From Aptenodytes patagonicus (lineage: Eukaryota; Chordata; Aves; Sphenisciformes; Spheniscidae): DNA of 64,000 bases. Location: NCBI RefSeq assembly GCF_965638725.1, contig NC_134963.1, forward strand, positions 11,994,501 to 12,058,500, read 5' to 3'. Under the pieces are notes generated by a model, which was not told where the DNA came from, ran no database searches, and saw nothing but the letters and a program-made list of their open reading frames with translations. The translations under genes and the position numbers were made by a program. Shown piece by piece: positions 36,205 through 48,660 of the stretch; the stretch's first letter is position 1, and every line of letters begins with the position of its first letter.

Positions 36205-39200
36205 CTGTAGAAACAAAAAAGTTAAGATTAATTCACAAGAAATTATGCCATCCAATACTAAGGGTAACAAAAGCTGAAAGCAGCCCCAGTCACTCCTATG
36301 TGCTAGAACTCAGGTAGACACTGACATGAATATGCCTGCAGGTGTTTGAAACAGGCTTTAATGCTTGAAAAACCTCCCCAATCCTTCAGACTGTAAACAA
36401 GGAAAATACACACAAAAAGCAAAACTTAACATACTGATGAGGTTTCCTGCCCCAATTTGGGCCATGTGCCCAGCAGTTTTCTCCAGCCCCTTTATCATGG
36501 ACTGTTCAAAGGCCAAAGCAGCAACTCGGGAAAAGAACTCTTTGACATTTTCCCCTAGGAAACAGGACAGAAATTATGTGTTTTTACAACTGCACATCAA
36601 CACATGATCAAGCATAACAAGCACATCTGTGAACAGATCACTGCTCAATACTGGGACAGAACAGGCCTCGCCAACAATCTGTCCTCCATTCTGATCACTG
36701 CAGAGAGAATTTCTCATTTTCTTACTCTGGAATACTGTACCTTTATTTTTAGTCAGCAACAGAGAGAATTCAGTTTGTGGTATAATCTTTTTTTCATTGC
36801 TAATGTTGAGTAGCAGTGCACATGTGAATTTATGTAACTACCTATGAATTAAACATGCTTAGACATTGCACAGCAGCTCAAGTACTCCTTTCTGTAAACA
36901 TGACAGTGCAAGCACACATACAAATGCTCAAATAAAATCAACCATTAATAAACCTGAAGTTTCCAATAGCAACAAAATGCAAGAACAACAAAAAAACCTG
37001 CATGGGAATGGAGGAGATAAGGAACTTTAAATTCTTCCCACCTTAACATAAGCCTTTGCGGTTATGCTATTTTTACACCCTTTGCAATAACTTACCTGTT
37101 TTGGCTGAAACCGACCAGTATTCTGCCTGCATCTCATTGGCAAAGCGGATGGCATCTAGCTCTGTCCTTTCACACACAGCATCTGACTGAGTAAATAACA
37201 TGGAATAACTTTAACGTAAGAAGTTTATCTATCTGGGCTGGTAATAACATAGAGGTACTGCCAGCACCTATACTGTGATGCTTCCAGTCTTCACAGTGGC
37301 CTTTCTGGCCTTGCCTTAGAACCTGTGCAATCAGACATGATTGCAAGAATATTCAAGTACCTAGTACTGCTTTTAAAATGGAAGTCTCCTTTCACCTCCC
37401 ACAGCATTGAAACAAAACAGTTAACAAGTGTGACCATTGTATCTAACTTCATAGTGTGGTAGGAAGCTATAAAGTCAACAGCCCAGTTACTGGTCTTTAA
37501 ATTCTTGACACCCCATCATTCTCAGCAGAAGAGTTGCAGGACCTACTAATCACAATGCTTCTTTGGGTTTAATCTTTCTTTTCTCTGTCTCAGATCCTTT
37601 TTTCTACTCCATCTATTTTTACTATGTTGTAACACAATGGCCTCCCCCCCTTTTTATTTTTGCTCTATTTTATCTCTTCTTAAGAATAAAATTTCTTGCC
37701 CCTTCAATGGATTTTGCTTTCTTGCACCTAATTTTCAGGTCTTTTTCCCCTCTCATTTGTTCTCTGTGATCAACTGTATCAGTATGTTGCTATTTGCTTT
37801 CAATTTCTAGCCGATTTGTGATGGATGATACCAGTTATCTTTGTACAGTTTTCTGTGCACTGTCTTACAATGGGGAACCCCTGCACAACTGTGAAGAATT
37901 CTAAAGATTTGGAAAGGATGATGTGACATCAAGATGAGAAGTAGAATGAATGCAGTTGGGAAGATACTGGCTTCATACTGAAGTAATACCTAGAACCCAC
38001 AATCCTTTGCTTTGCTCTTGTCTCCCTTTCAGTTGAAAGTGCTATCATTCTAAAAACAGAAACTAACTTACAGTAAGGAATTCTAGCTTAGACAAGACTT
38101 CAGATCTGCATCCTCAGAGGTCTGGCACATTTAGCTTTTACTGCAACTCAGAAAAAGCAGCATAAGCAACACAAAGTACCAGAAAAACTGACAGACATGC
38201 AGTTTTCTGGGACTTATTTTCAGTGAAGGGTAAGAAACAAACTGCATAAGTGATACTGTGGCAGCTGGGGGGGTGGGAAATAAAAAAAAAAATCAACTAA
38301 ACAGCAGAAGAAGCAAGTTTGCTTTGAAATCTTTAAGAATTAAGTATTGATAGCTAGAGAAAGAGACAAACACAAGACTCAGAATGGTATAGGGTGAGTG
38401 CATTATATCCTGTTCCTGTGAAAATGATGTCACATTCAATTAAGTAAGAATTCTTTCCTGTTCCTGAATAATGAACACACTGTCCCTTAAAAATAAAACC
38501 AACAAAACCTTCAAGATCATTAGGTACTCCGTTCTTTTGTGCACCCAACTTCTCTCTGCCTTTTCATTGTTTGTATGTACTTGAAAAATGTCATGCAAGG
38601 AATGGAAATAGGGATATTTCACTAACTACCCATTTTTTCAGAAAGTGTCTTCTTAAATTGGTTCCAAGTATGCTGATCTGTTTACCTGTGATCTTCTTTC
38701 TTTCGGTTTAGGTTTTTCCCTCAAGGTCTTTATCTCAACAACATTGTGTACAACTTGTAAGGGAAATCACTTGAGGAACTAGGCGAAATCTGATTTCCTT
38801 ATCTGCATTCAATTTACTTACGACCAAATCTTTTTTTGTTCCAACTAGAAAGATGAAGCTGGAATCTGGCTCATTCTCCCTCAATGCATCTTCTAGCCAC
38901 TGTCTGAAATACAAAAGAGAAATGAGAGAAGCAGTCAGAGGGACTGAGGAATATAGGAGAAAGTGAGAGGATGAACTTACGTGAGAGTATCAAAAGCCTT
39001 TTTTACTAGACAGAAAGAGACCGGGAGCTATTCCAACTCCTTTGAATACATGCCTTCCACTAATGAAAAGTTCAAACATGCCCACTGTAGAGTGCAAATT
39101 CAACAATGATTTTAGCACCCAGAGAGGGTATTTATCAGTATAAGGGAGGGGGCAAAGTTTGCATCGAGATAAGGAATAAGAAAACAAGAAGCAGAAGAAA

Positions 39201-42200
39201 AGATATGAACAACAGAGCAGATTAGATACAAACAGAAACAGAGTAGTGAAATAATCTATTCAGCATTATAAAACAGCTCCCTATGAAGGCTGCATGATTC
39301 TTGTCTCATAAGCTTTTATATTTTTGTTACTCTGGCAATCAAGTTCCTCTTGAGTCATCCAACACAAGTCAAGGAGGGAAGGGAGTGTGTGCGTGTGTGG
39401 GAAATCAGGTTCACAGGCTTCAATTTTCAGCCAAGCAGAGATACTAATATATATATTATTTTACAAAGTCCTATGTAAATGAGCTAAGTACCACAGCAGT
39501 AGTCTAAGGAAATAGTCTAATACACATTCAAATAAGACCGAGTACAGGTTGTAAAGAAACATGTACCTGCATTACAGTCACAACAGTATGTTAGATATAT
39601 GTACGCTCTGAGCTGGTGACAACAATGTGGATCATAGATCCATGTAGGGTTTTGCAGCCTGCACTAAAAGCAGAACAAGTTTACTCATAACAATTAGTGA
39701 GCTGTTGTAACCAAACCATTACAAGTATCTGAACCAGTGAGTTTAGCTATATCTACATATACTTTGAGTTTTTAATTTTCTCTCCTCTTTTTGACACCCT
39801 ATCTCCCAACAGAATCACTACAGAAACTAGAGAAAGAAAATAATTTCAGGCTAGCAGTGCACCTAGAAAATGAGAGGCTCTTGAGACATTATGCATGAGA
39901 TGCATCTCATCAATTTCACCATTTACAGCAGATGCCAGCCTGGTATTCTGTTTATAGCAAATGGAGAAAAAAAAGGATGCTTTTGGGGTGCGCTTCATCT
40001 CTTCCTGTGTGTCTAGTTTTGGAAGGATCAAGCTCTTACTGAAGTGCCTTTTTCTCTCCATTGACTATAAAGGAAGTCAAGGGTAAGTAGTTCAAATTTA
40101 TGCTCTGCATTTTCTCAAGGGTAAGTAGTTCAAATTTATGCTCTGCATTTTCTTCAGAAAAATCCCACCCTACATAATCCAAACAAGTGACTGTCATTCT
40201 TCATTTCTTAGCTCAATAGAAAATACACTCATGATCCAGCAAGTTCTCAGCAACTACAGGATACCCAAGGCAATTAAGCCTGCTGTAAAAGCTTTAAAGG
40301 CTAAGCCAAAATACAGAAACTTACTTGGTGTGATCCAAAGTCTGGATATCAGCCAGATCAAACACTGTTATTATAACTGCAATAAAAGACAAGAACAGAA
40401 ATAAGTAATTAAGTTAGGAAGCATATCGGAAGTCTCTCCAACTCATCTTGTTAAAAAGAGAGAATGTTTACATATAAAGTGCAAGAGCAGATTTTACACA
40501 GGAGATGGAAAACTATCCATTTGCTCATTTCTCTTCCTTCTCTAGCACCCAGTAAGACTGAAGTCCACAGTCTTCAACCTTATTTAGTCTTTACCTGTAC
40601 TCTGCAGTCTATAGTGCTATTACTCCTTTTATTTTGGGACCACTTTAATTCCTGCAGAAATTGTCTCTTACCAAAGGGAATGCCAGAAGTATCCACTTCT
40701 AACTTCAGCAATAATCTTACCCAAACCCAAATTCTTTTCTCCCTAGACACAAGTGCCAATTTTTTTTTTATCACTGCATCATCAGAACATTCAGAGCTTG
40801 CAGGTGTGACAACATATCAATTCATGAGCATTTTAGTCCCTTCTTCTCTCCAATAACAGACAATCCATTCCACCACACTGTGTCTACAGGTACCTTTCCA
40901 AGGAGCACATATGCATGTATGTTTCCGTATAAAGTACAACCTCCTGTCACAGCCAGGATCAAATTAATATTGTTCTCACCCTCTGCTCCTCGGTAGTAAG
41001 CAGATGCAATGCACTTGAACTTTTCCTGACCTGCTGTGTCCCATCTGTGCAATGGGGGAAAAAAAGAAATTTCAGGTTAATGAAACCCAGTGTAACCTGA
41101 GTAAACATGCTAATGAAGCAGCAGACTGGTACAGGTTAGAGAAGAATGCGATACCAGAGAAGCATTACCATCTAGAACATGTTATTCATTAACTACAGAT
41201 AGAAATACAATAAAGCTCTATTATTTAATGAAGACATTTGAACTCTGTTTTTATCTTTTTTTTTTTTTTTTTTTTTTTTAATACTGGTCATTTTGGAGAC
41301 ACAATTCAACTATTCATATTCTGCATGGTAATACCCTTTTCTTAAATCATTTTTTCCTCATCTATGTCATCATTTGCATATATTTCTAGGGCAATCTAAT
41401 TTTGAAAATTTTCTGTGCTAATACTAGCTAAATCATATATTAGCCCATATTAAAATCTTGCAACTGCTAGATAAGATATCTGTCCGTACACTACAAATTA
41501 GAGACCTACAGCTCAGTCCACCAGGTCCTAATGACACCATTAAAGAAAATCAAGAAAGTGTTTCTTATTAATGAACATGATATGCAGTCCACTCAGGTAC
41601 TGCCAGCACTACAGAGGTTTGGGTTTTTGTTATACCCTAGTACTGCCAGTCATGGATACTTGCAAATTTATCTTGTATGGAAATCTCTCAGCAAGAGAGG
41701 GCACTAGTGCTTATCATATGGAAATGTTCTACCCAGCCACTGAAGATTCTGCAGATAATGCAACCTGACATTTAGTAGCTCATGAACCTTATTGCTTCAG
41801 TTGGCAAAATACTGATGCATCAGTCTACATTTTTAGAGGGACTCAAGTTCCAAGAGGATAGTGCCTGGCAGAATTTTCAAAAACACAACAGCACTGAAAT
41901 CACTGGGAAATGGATTTTTAAGTATTTTTCAATAAGTCCCACTAGCTGTCTATTTACATCAATAATATGTCAGAAAAAATGTGTTCCTAAGTGAAAAGGT
42001 TTTTAAGATTCATGCACTAAAATACTTGATGCAAAGCATCTTATTTCTGCTCTAGGTCACACTACAGCATAGATGATTCAGTAATGCCCTCTACACAACA
42101 ATATTGCTAGCCACTGGAAATACCAAAGGACATCCTTCAGCAGAAGCAAAGCAGGCGAGAGAAGGCCAGGATTCCCACTAGTCTCGTAAACAAAGCTGAA

Positions 42201-45200
42201 AATCAAAGATTTTAGGTTCACATTCTAATAAAAATACTTGAGTCTTCCTATGATTTGGGGAAAATCAGTTAGTCCCTAACTAAGAGATGTTGAAATCACT
42301 GGACACTTTACCATTAATTTCAACAGCTGCAGGAATAAAACTCCCAGTAAAGCCAAGTTCAGTGCTCATTGTGCCTACCAAACTCAAATGACAGAATGGT
42401 GTAACAGTAGAACTGGACAAAGCCTGTGGCAAAAGCTTCCACTTCTCTTTCGAGAAACTTGACTAAAAAAGGGAGAACTCCACTGAAGTGGCGCAAGACA
42501 TCCAAGATGAATTTTCATTGACGAACTTATAACATTTTTTAAGGATGAGAAATCCAAGAGAGTAAAATTTTTACTAAAACTGCAAGTCCAGGTACAGAAC
42601 CTATTTTTCAGATCACATTATTCTTTGTGTAATTTTATTATTTTTAAAAAAAATCTTTATTCCACTAGAGCCTGCAGCAATTCAAGCTCTGCTGAGACTG
42701 TACTCTGTGCAATACTTAACCACGCTGTTTCAACTTACATCTGGAGATTGTACGGTATTCCAATTATTTCAAAACGTTCAATTTCAAAATCCACTCCAAT
42801 GGTCGCCTTGTAGTCTCGGTCAAAATTATTTTTACAAAATCTGCAATAAAAAAAAAAAAAAGGATGAAATACGAGTAACGCCCAGCTACAAATAACTGCA
42901 AAACTAACACTATCTAGGGTAAATCATGAAGAAAAGAATTAACTAACTGTGGAGTGGCTATATATTGCAGAATCATATATAAAAACACCAAGAAACTAAT
43001 TAAAAAAAAGGAGATACTGGGTAACAAACTTGAAAGCACATACATCTAGCAAGCTCTCAGGATGAGAGGAGTATCAGAATAAAATATCTTTGGACTGTCA
43101 AGGAAGATACAGTATTTTATAGTTTTAGTTACAAGGGAATATATTTTGGGTCATAAATAATGACCCAAATGATTAATCAATGAGATTAAAAACTTACCAT
43201 ATCTACTTAAGAACGTGGAAGAAATAATAATAATAAAAAACCACAAACATAGACAGAAAGCTGTCACGGTGATCATAAGCTACAGAAATTCAGTGATCTC
43301 TTCACTGGACTTACATAAAAACAGCTCTTATGCTTTTTGTAACATCCAGTAAAGAATCAAATAACTATTCTTTAAGGCATTCTGCATTTTATCTGTCTTA
43401 TTTTATAAGCTACGGAAAAACTCAAGCTTCCTCTACAGTCTTGCAGCTGTAGAAATGAGTACAGGTACCCATACAAGGATGACTTAAAAATGTTTCAGTG
43501 AACAACCCTACAAGTAAGGAGAAAACATGAAACCAAGACTCAGACACTGGAAAGATTTTTTTTTTTTTTTTGGTACCTTCTGATTGTTTAGCCTTTAGAC
43601 TGGATTTCTTAAGAAAACATTGCATCATATTTGACTGGATAAAAATAGTTCAGAATATAAGATATACTGATTGAATTGCCGGAGCATGACTTTCTGTGTT
43701 GGTATATCAAGCCTGTCTCATGCTGTAGACTTTGTCTTGTCTTTTATTTAATAACAAAACCATGGCTCAAAACAGAACCATGAAGTACTACCCCGAATGG
43801 ACAGGAATGGAAACATTTTAACATTTATTTGAGAAAGAGCAGAATCAAACCATCTGCTGAGGTATACTGTACCTGTTGATAAGGCTGGTTTTCCCAACAT
43901 ACAGATCTCCTACCACAACCACTTTGGATATTTTCAGCCTGTTATAAATATTTGAAAACATTACATGTTTTTAGTAGCAATTTCAACATTCCCTCTCTAA
44001 AAATTTTGATTTACATCCTTAAATTGCAAGTGATGAGCACATGTACCTGTGACTCCAGTTTACCTAAATGCTGCTGTGCTGCAGGAATAGAGTCTTGAAT
44101 TGTAACAAAAAAAAAGGTCACCAAAAAAGAAAACCCTCTGGAGCAGAAATAGTCTGTTTCTTACTCTGCATATTTTTTTTCTTAAATGTAATCCAGTGGG
44201 ACATAAATTCTATTCTGCTAAAATTGCTTTGACTACAAGTATATACACTTGGCAGTTTGCACATAAGACCATAGAGTATCTGCATCCTTTTCATTAAAAT
44301 TAATCACAAGTTTCTCATTTACTTTAATAGTACAAATCAAGTCCTAAGTGCAGAAACAAGAAATTGCTGATAATAAAATAACCCACTGCAGAACTTGTCT
44401 CTGGGAAAAAAACCCCACATGGTTAGAGCAAATACATTTTCTGACTATCTGGAATAATATTAATCTGAAGCTGGCTTCATGTAAATAATCCTCTTTGCTC
44501 TGGGTCCTCCCACAGAATACAGCAGATGGGCTTTAGGTGACTCAGCCTGCATTCTTAAAATTGAAGTGTAGTGTATCTTTTAGGAGGTACAGGTGGATAA
44601 GTGAATGTAAGTGTATTTGTTGACCTAAACTTGGATTGACATCTCCCATGCACATGCTACAAAATTTGGCTTAAGAGGTTTAACGTTCTTTTGTATCAAG
44701 GAGTGGCTTTTTAAACAAAGGAATTAATCTTCTATTGAATACTATTTCTGGTTATATCAGGCTTCCATGTGATGTTGATTCTAAGTTATCTGTTCTAAAT
44801 AGTCCAAATCTTGACTGGTAAGCTGCATGACTAATATTTCAGAAAAAAGAAGGCATTTTGTGTGCCAGTCATCACTAATTGGGTGGCCACAGGCCTCTAA
44901 GCCGCTGATATGTCTCTGCCTGATTAACCGTTACTGATAAAATACTGAATAAAATCAATGACCTTAAGGGAAAAGCAAAAAAGTAAGCGATGGTTTAGCA
45001 GTGTGTGTTCCATTAGTTCATATTGGGGAAAAACAACTCCCTAGATTAGACAATTTAACACATTGATGGAATATCAAAAGAGTCTTAAATACAGTCATTA
45101 GCTACTGAATTTCTCAGACTACCTTTCCAAATGCCAAAGAAATATTCCATTACTTGGGATAATGGAAAAGGAAGATAATGGTTATTCCTGTCAACTTTTA

Positions 45201-47836
45201 CAATTACTGTACAAAACACTCAGTTGTCTGTTCCTCCTACCCCCACCCCACCAAAAAATGACCTAATAATAATTGTATCTAGAGAGCAGTGACAGGAAAG
45301 TGGTTTAATTTTACTCACAAAGCCAAAATGTAAAGCTTTTTAGCTATACTCTGTTACCAGAATAAATGAACTGCAGAGTTCGTTTACTCTGGAAATAAAA
45401 AAATAGTAAATCTTGGTTACAGAGGGGAAAAAATGCCTCAATTCACTAAAGCATGTCTTGCTAGCAAAATTGTCCGGACACTTGTAACAAATTTACATGA
45501 AACTAAGACAGTGACTGTGCTTCTAAAAAAACAATAAACTCACTGATGTCTCTCAGGGAGACATATTTTGGCTTCAATTTTTTTTAGCAAGACTCCCTAG
45601 TGAAATGAATAAAAAGTTCCATTTAAAGATGGGTATCATGACAAGTCTCATGGTAATTAATAACTCTAGATTTGAAAGAATAGTGAGCTAATTGTCAGTA
45701 TTCACAGGGGCTCCACTTTATGAAAGATCCTTCACAGTGGAACACAGAAGCATGTATCACTAAAGCATACAGCTATTTATTTTACCTGAGTTGTGATGAT
45801 TTCTAACACAGTTTAGCTTTCTTGCCTTGCTTCAGGAATTAAATCAGTACAAATAACAGTTCTGGGAGAGAGATGATGTGAGAAAAACAACCTAAAGAAT
45901 ATTACAGGGGCATAAAACAGTTCATTTGGATTTTTCAATGCTATATATTTACCACAATTTTGCTCCAGTTTTAAGGAAACCTTTAAGACAACCTCTTAGC
46001 ATGTATACTTCTAAAAGACTAAAGCTAGATTCTTATGAGTTTCAAGCAGCTTAGAACTGCTGTATGTTTATATCCCCTAAAGCCCTTATTAACTGCTCAT
46101 TTGGAACACCAACAGAGAATACAGCAAGGCTAGATCTGCCCTATTCCTTACAACTGCTCTAGAATTTGGTTGCCATACTGACTTGTATGTACAAAATTCA
46201 ACACTAATTTTAAACAGTCAATTAATCTTTTGAACTGAGTTTAGTTCAACATTGCTAAACAACTATTTGTTGCTAAACTCCACTATTTTGTCAACACCGC
46301 TTATGCCAGCAGAAAAAGTATCTTTGACACTTAGGGGAAGAAGAGGCACTTTATTCATTTATTGTCAAACAGGTCAGAGAACTGCCACATGCGTGGGCTT
46401 AGCCGCCTTGAAACATACTGGAGCGAGGAAGATGAGGAATGAGGGAGGAAAAGCCTATGAAGGAAGCAGGCTGTGAAGAGCTTAAAATACTTTCTTCATT
46501 GCATACTTGGTTTATTACAAACTTACCCAATTGTTCCAGTGCTCTGCTGACAAGCAGTCCTGACCTGCGCATGGAAGTGCTCTTTGAACTGCAGACAGGC
46601 CTCAGGTGTGTACCACTGAAAATAGGAGAGAACAGCTACTAGGATAAATTGTCTGATGTCTACTTTGCAAGAAGTCAAATCAGCAAGGAAAAAAAAAATA
46701 GGTAAGAAGATTAATTCAAAGAGTTTGTCAAGCACAGCTTTGGTTAGAAGGCATTAAGGCTTCCCCACAGTTACATTTGTAAAAACTCCTTTGGACAGCG
46801 CCATCATTTGACCACCTTTTTGAGTGTCAGCATCCGAGCACTAGCTAAACTTCCACGGTCAAATACATTTGCTCATCATTCTGTACAATAGCAAGTACCT
46901 TAAATTATCACAGTAATCTAAAACACACAAGACAAACACCGATGGGAGCATACCACCAGCAAGTCATTATTACTACAAAGTCTTTTAGATCTCTTATATG
47001 TGTAAAGCACTGTTTTTATTACTAGTTTTTAATTAGGCATTAGTTAAAAATGAGGAAAATGTATTTTACCTTATATTTGCTTAAAATAACTGTGGTAGTT
47101 TTAACAAAATTAAAAGCAAAATATGTGGCTGAGATCAAGCACAGAAAAAACGCTAACTCCCTTAAAACGATCTTTTGAACAACTGAAAAAACAGAATGGT
47201 AATTCCTTGTCCTTCCCTGTCCTTAACTATTCTATTATACTTCAAGTACAATACTCTTTGGGGACATGAATGATCTTTTCTGTCTGTGTTTCTACAGTGC
47301 CTACTACATTTGATCTACTGTATGACTAAGGTTCCTATACAAACAGAAAATTAAAATTGCCTCTCATTCTTCAACCAAAGCCTCCATATAGATCTAATTA
47401 GACTTTTTGCATATTTAATATCAGCTATGGTTCTTATTTCCCCTCAGTGCAGGAACTCTTTAAGCATGTAATTATTAATGTTTGGCTGAAATAAGATAGA
47501 TATTATAAAATAACACTTTTGTGGCAAGAGTCACTTTCTGTAAAGGTTAAAAGAAGAAATGAGGATTATTATTAAAGATATCAGCAATGAATAGGAACTC
47601 AAAGTCATGTTCATCTTTGAAAGAAATCCTTAAACAATTTGTAATTTTAGCAGAGGACAACAACTGTACATTAAATTAAAATACTATTAGCACAAGGGAA
47701 AGATAGCTCAATGTGGCAGGTACTACATACTGTGCATACTGTGACCAGAGGGATAAAGAATGCTTACCTTGGGAAACTGGGAGATTATTCTGTCCCTACT
47801 CACTGGGGGAACCAAATGCATTAGGTTGGACTTCAT
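36140..47836 (-). CDS. RAB36: RAB36, member of the RAS oncogene family (complete CDS, ten coding exons)
   Basis: RAB36 is a small GTPase of the RAB34/RAB36 branch, linked to Golgi and late endosome/lysosome positioning. The ten exons join to 801 bp, giving 266 residues plus stop, against 267 for the shorter human form, and every splice phase agrees. The N-terminus is MKSNLMHL..PPVSRDR.., matching the human start at MRSSLTPL. Motifs: WYTPEACLQ at 24-32; P-loop GDLYVGKTS at 63-71; switch I region with Thr88 in YKATIGVDF; WDTAGQE at 110-116 with the catalytic Gln115; GTKKD at 169-173 (TKKD replaces the usual NKxD, as in RAB34/36); SAK at 202-204; and a C-terminal Cys-Cys for geranylgeranylation. 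It is RAB36 rather than RAB34 because of LYVGKTSL, ASAYYRGA, WYTPEACLQ and the position beside BCR. Coding exons: 47768-47836, 46527-46615, 43873-43938, 42739-42840, 40980-41044, 40325-40376, 38822-38903, 37096-37186, 36435-36554, 36140-36204. Confidence 0.96.
36435..36554 (-). CDS. RAB36: RAB36 coding exon 9
   Basis: Acceptor TTCCTAG, donor ATCA|GTATGT. Encodes ENVKEFFSRVAALAFEQS, the last Rab helix, then the start of the variable tail. Confidence 0.94.
37096..37186 (-). CDS. RAB36: RAB36 coding exon 8 (G5 motif)
   Basis: Acceptor ACTCAG, donor ACAG|GTAAGT. Encodes SDAVCERTELDAIRF.. to YWSVSAKT, holding the SAK guanine-binding motif. Confidence 0.96.
38822..38903 (-). CDS. RAB36: RAB36 coding exon 7 (G4 motif)
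   Basis: Acceptor TTTCAG, donor GTC|GTAAGT. Encodes QWLEDALRENEPDSS.. to GTKKDLV, holding the guanine-specificity motif TKKD. Confidence 0.96.
40077..40152 (+). repeat. Perfect tandem duplication, 2 x 38 bp
   Basis: A 38-bp unit (starting TCAAGGGTAAGTAG) is repeated exactly at 40077-40114 and 40115-40152, in the RAB36 intron between coding exons 6 and 7. Identity of both copies points to a recent duplication or length polymorphism. Confidence 0.95.
40325..40376 (-). CDS. RAB36: RAB36 coding exon 6
   Basis: Acceptor TTGCAG, donor CCAA|GTAAGT. Encodes IITVFDLADIQTLDHT with split codons for Val131 and Lys148 at the ends. Confidence 0.95.
40980..41044 (-). CDS. RAB36: RAB36 coding exon 5 (switch II)
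   Basis: Acceptor TGCACAG, donor GAGG|GTGAGA. Encodes WDTAGQEKFKCIASAYYRGAE, the DxxGQ motif and switch II. Confidence 0.97.
41256..41279 (+). repeat. Poly(T) run of 24
   Basis: An uninterrupted T24 tract lies in the RAB36 intron between coding exons 4 and 5; on the RAB36 sense strand it is A24. It could be a slippage product or the tail of an old retroposed insert; no recognisable body is seen beside it. Confidence 0.9.
42739..42840 (-). CDS. RAB36: RAB36 coding exon 4 (switch I)
   Basis: Acceptor ATTGCAG, donor AGAT|GTAAGT. Encodes FCKNNFDRDYKATIGVDF to NLQ and part of Ile109, covering the effector loop with Thr88. Confidence 0.96.
43873..43938 (-). CDS. RAB36: RAB36 coding exon 3 (P-loop)
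   Basis: Acceptor TAACAG, donor ACAG|GTACAG. Encodes residues 53(part)-75(part) including beta-1 VVVVGDLYVGKTSLIN, the GTP phosphate-binding loop. Confidence 0.96.
46527..46615 (-). CDS. RAB36: RAB36 coding exon 2
   Basis: Acceptor TTTTCAG ends at 46616 and the donor reads TTGG|GTAAGT. Encodes WYTPEACLQFKEHFHAQV.. to the first two bases of Gly53. This N-terminal extension before the Rab fold is typical of RAB34/36. Confidence 0.94.
47768..47836 (-). CDS. RAB36: RAB36 coding exon 1 (start codon)
   Basis: Encodes residues 1-23, ending SQFPK, phase 0, with donor AAG|GTAAGC. The ATG is preceded by GGAGG. A possible acceptor (TGGTAG) ends at 47857, which would make the full exon 47768-47856 with 20 bases of 5'UTR. 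Before the recognisable Rab core, the encoded PPVSRDR..FPK stretch is what identifies it. Confidence 0.88.
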
Positions 47837-48581
47837 CCTCCAAATTCAATTAAATTCTACCAGACAGGAAATATGTAAAGAGAAACACAGTATTCAGGAA
47901 TTCCTTCAATACCAGGAAAACATGGTTCAAAAAATTAACAGTTCTTACAGACTCATGATCTTTTTTTCCTTTCAGTACAACTGGCAGTTCTTTGTCTTTA
48001 TTTGCATTAAAGCAAACCTGTTTCTTACATAAAAAGGACCACTTCAGTGCACATAGCTGTGGTAGCAAATAGTGGCTTTCTGAAACTACAAGGAACCAAC
48101 TCTAATTCCATGGGAGGGCAGAGAATTGTTCACTTAATCCAACATAAGTGCTTGCAGTTTAGCCCTCAAAGGATTTTGCAGTGTTTAATTTAAAAATCTT
48201 GCTCATCGTTGTTTGAAATGCCTCTGCACTAAGCACATTAATAAATGTTAGGGGATACCAGATTTTATTTGGTCAGAAGAAGAAAGGAGGAAAGATGAAG
48301 CTGCCACATTTCTTGGCACAACATCAAACTTTTATCCAAGATCAGCTCAGAAAGAATGAAATCAGTAGCTAGTCTGACTTGGAAAACAAATAATGTTCAC
48401 ACGAAAATCACAAATGCATTTAGATATGCCACTTGAGACCTATCAATTTGGTTATGCAATGAAACCTCGTGGGTTGTTGGGGGAGGAGACCCTTAATAGG
48501 GTACCAATTTCTTACTGGCATTCAAAAGAATGTTTCTAATAAGAACATTCATCATGTAGCAAAGTGTAAGGAAGGACTCAC

Positions 48582-48660
48582 CGTGCAGCAGCTGATGCAG
48601 CAGGAACCCAGCCACACAAACAGCTCAGCCTGCTGCTGCGTGGCCATAGCAACAGGCTTG
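48582..48660 (-). other. RAB36: Candidate 5' exon of RAB36 (untranslated or uORF-bearing)
   Basis: A consensus splice donor, CACG|GTGAGT, lies on the minus strand at 48581-48580, about 0.75 kb upstream of the RAB36 start. The segment before it holds an X-box (48640-48653). An ATG at about 48647 opens 22 codons rich in Gln and Cys. If spliced to the candidate acceptor at 47857, this frame hits a TGA that overlaps the RAB36 ATG, so it would be a short uORF and not an N-terminal extension. The 5' boundary is a guess. Needs transcript evidence. Confidence 0.33.
48640..48653. promoter_or_regulatory. X-box (RFX-type) motif near RAB36 5' end
   Basis: The 14-mer GTGGCCATAGCAAC fits the X-box consensus GTNRCC-N(0-3)-RGYAAC at every fixed position. 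RFX factors bind such sites in promoters of ciliary genes. Confidence 0.5.

Noticed and set aside
40822-41052. Open frame starting before WDTAGQE and continuing past YYRGAE
   Set aside because: Its ends are intron read-through. The true exon is 40980-41044, bounded by good splice sites.
36140-47836. RAB34 as the identity of the small GTPase
   Set aside because: P-loop LYVGKTSL, ASAYYRGA and WYTPEACLQ match RAB36, and the gene lies between BCR and RSPH14 as RAB36 does in human.
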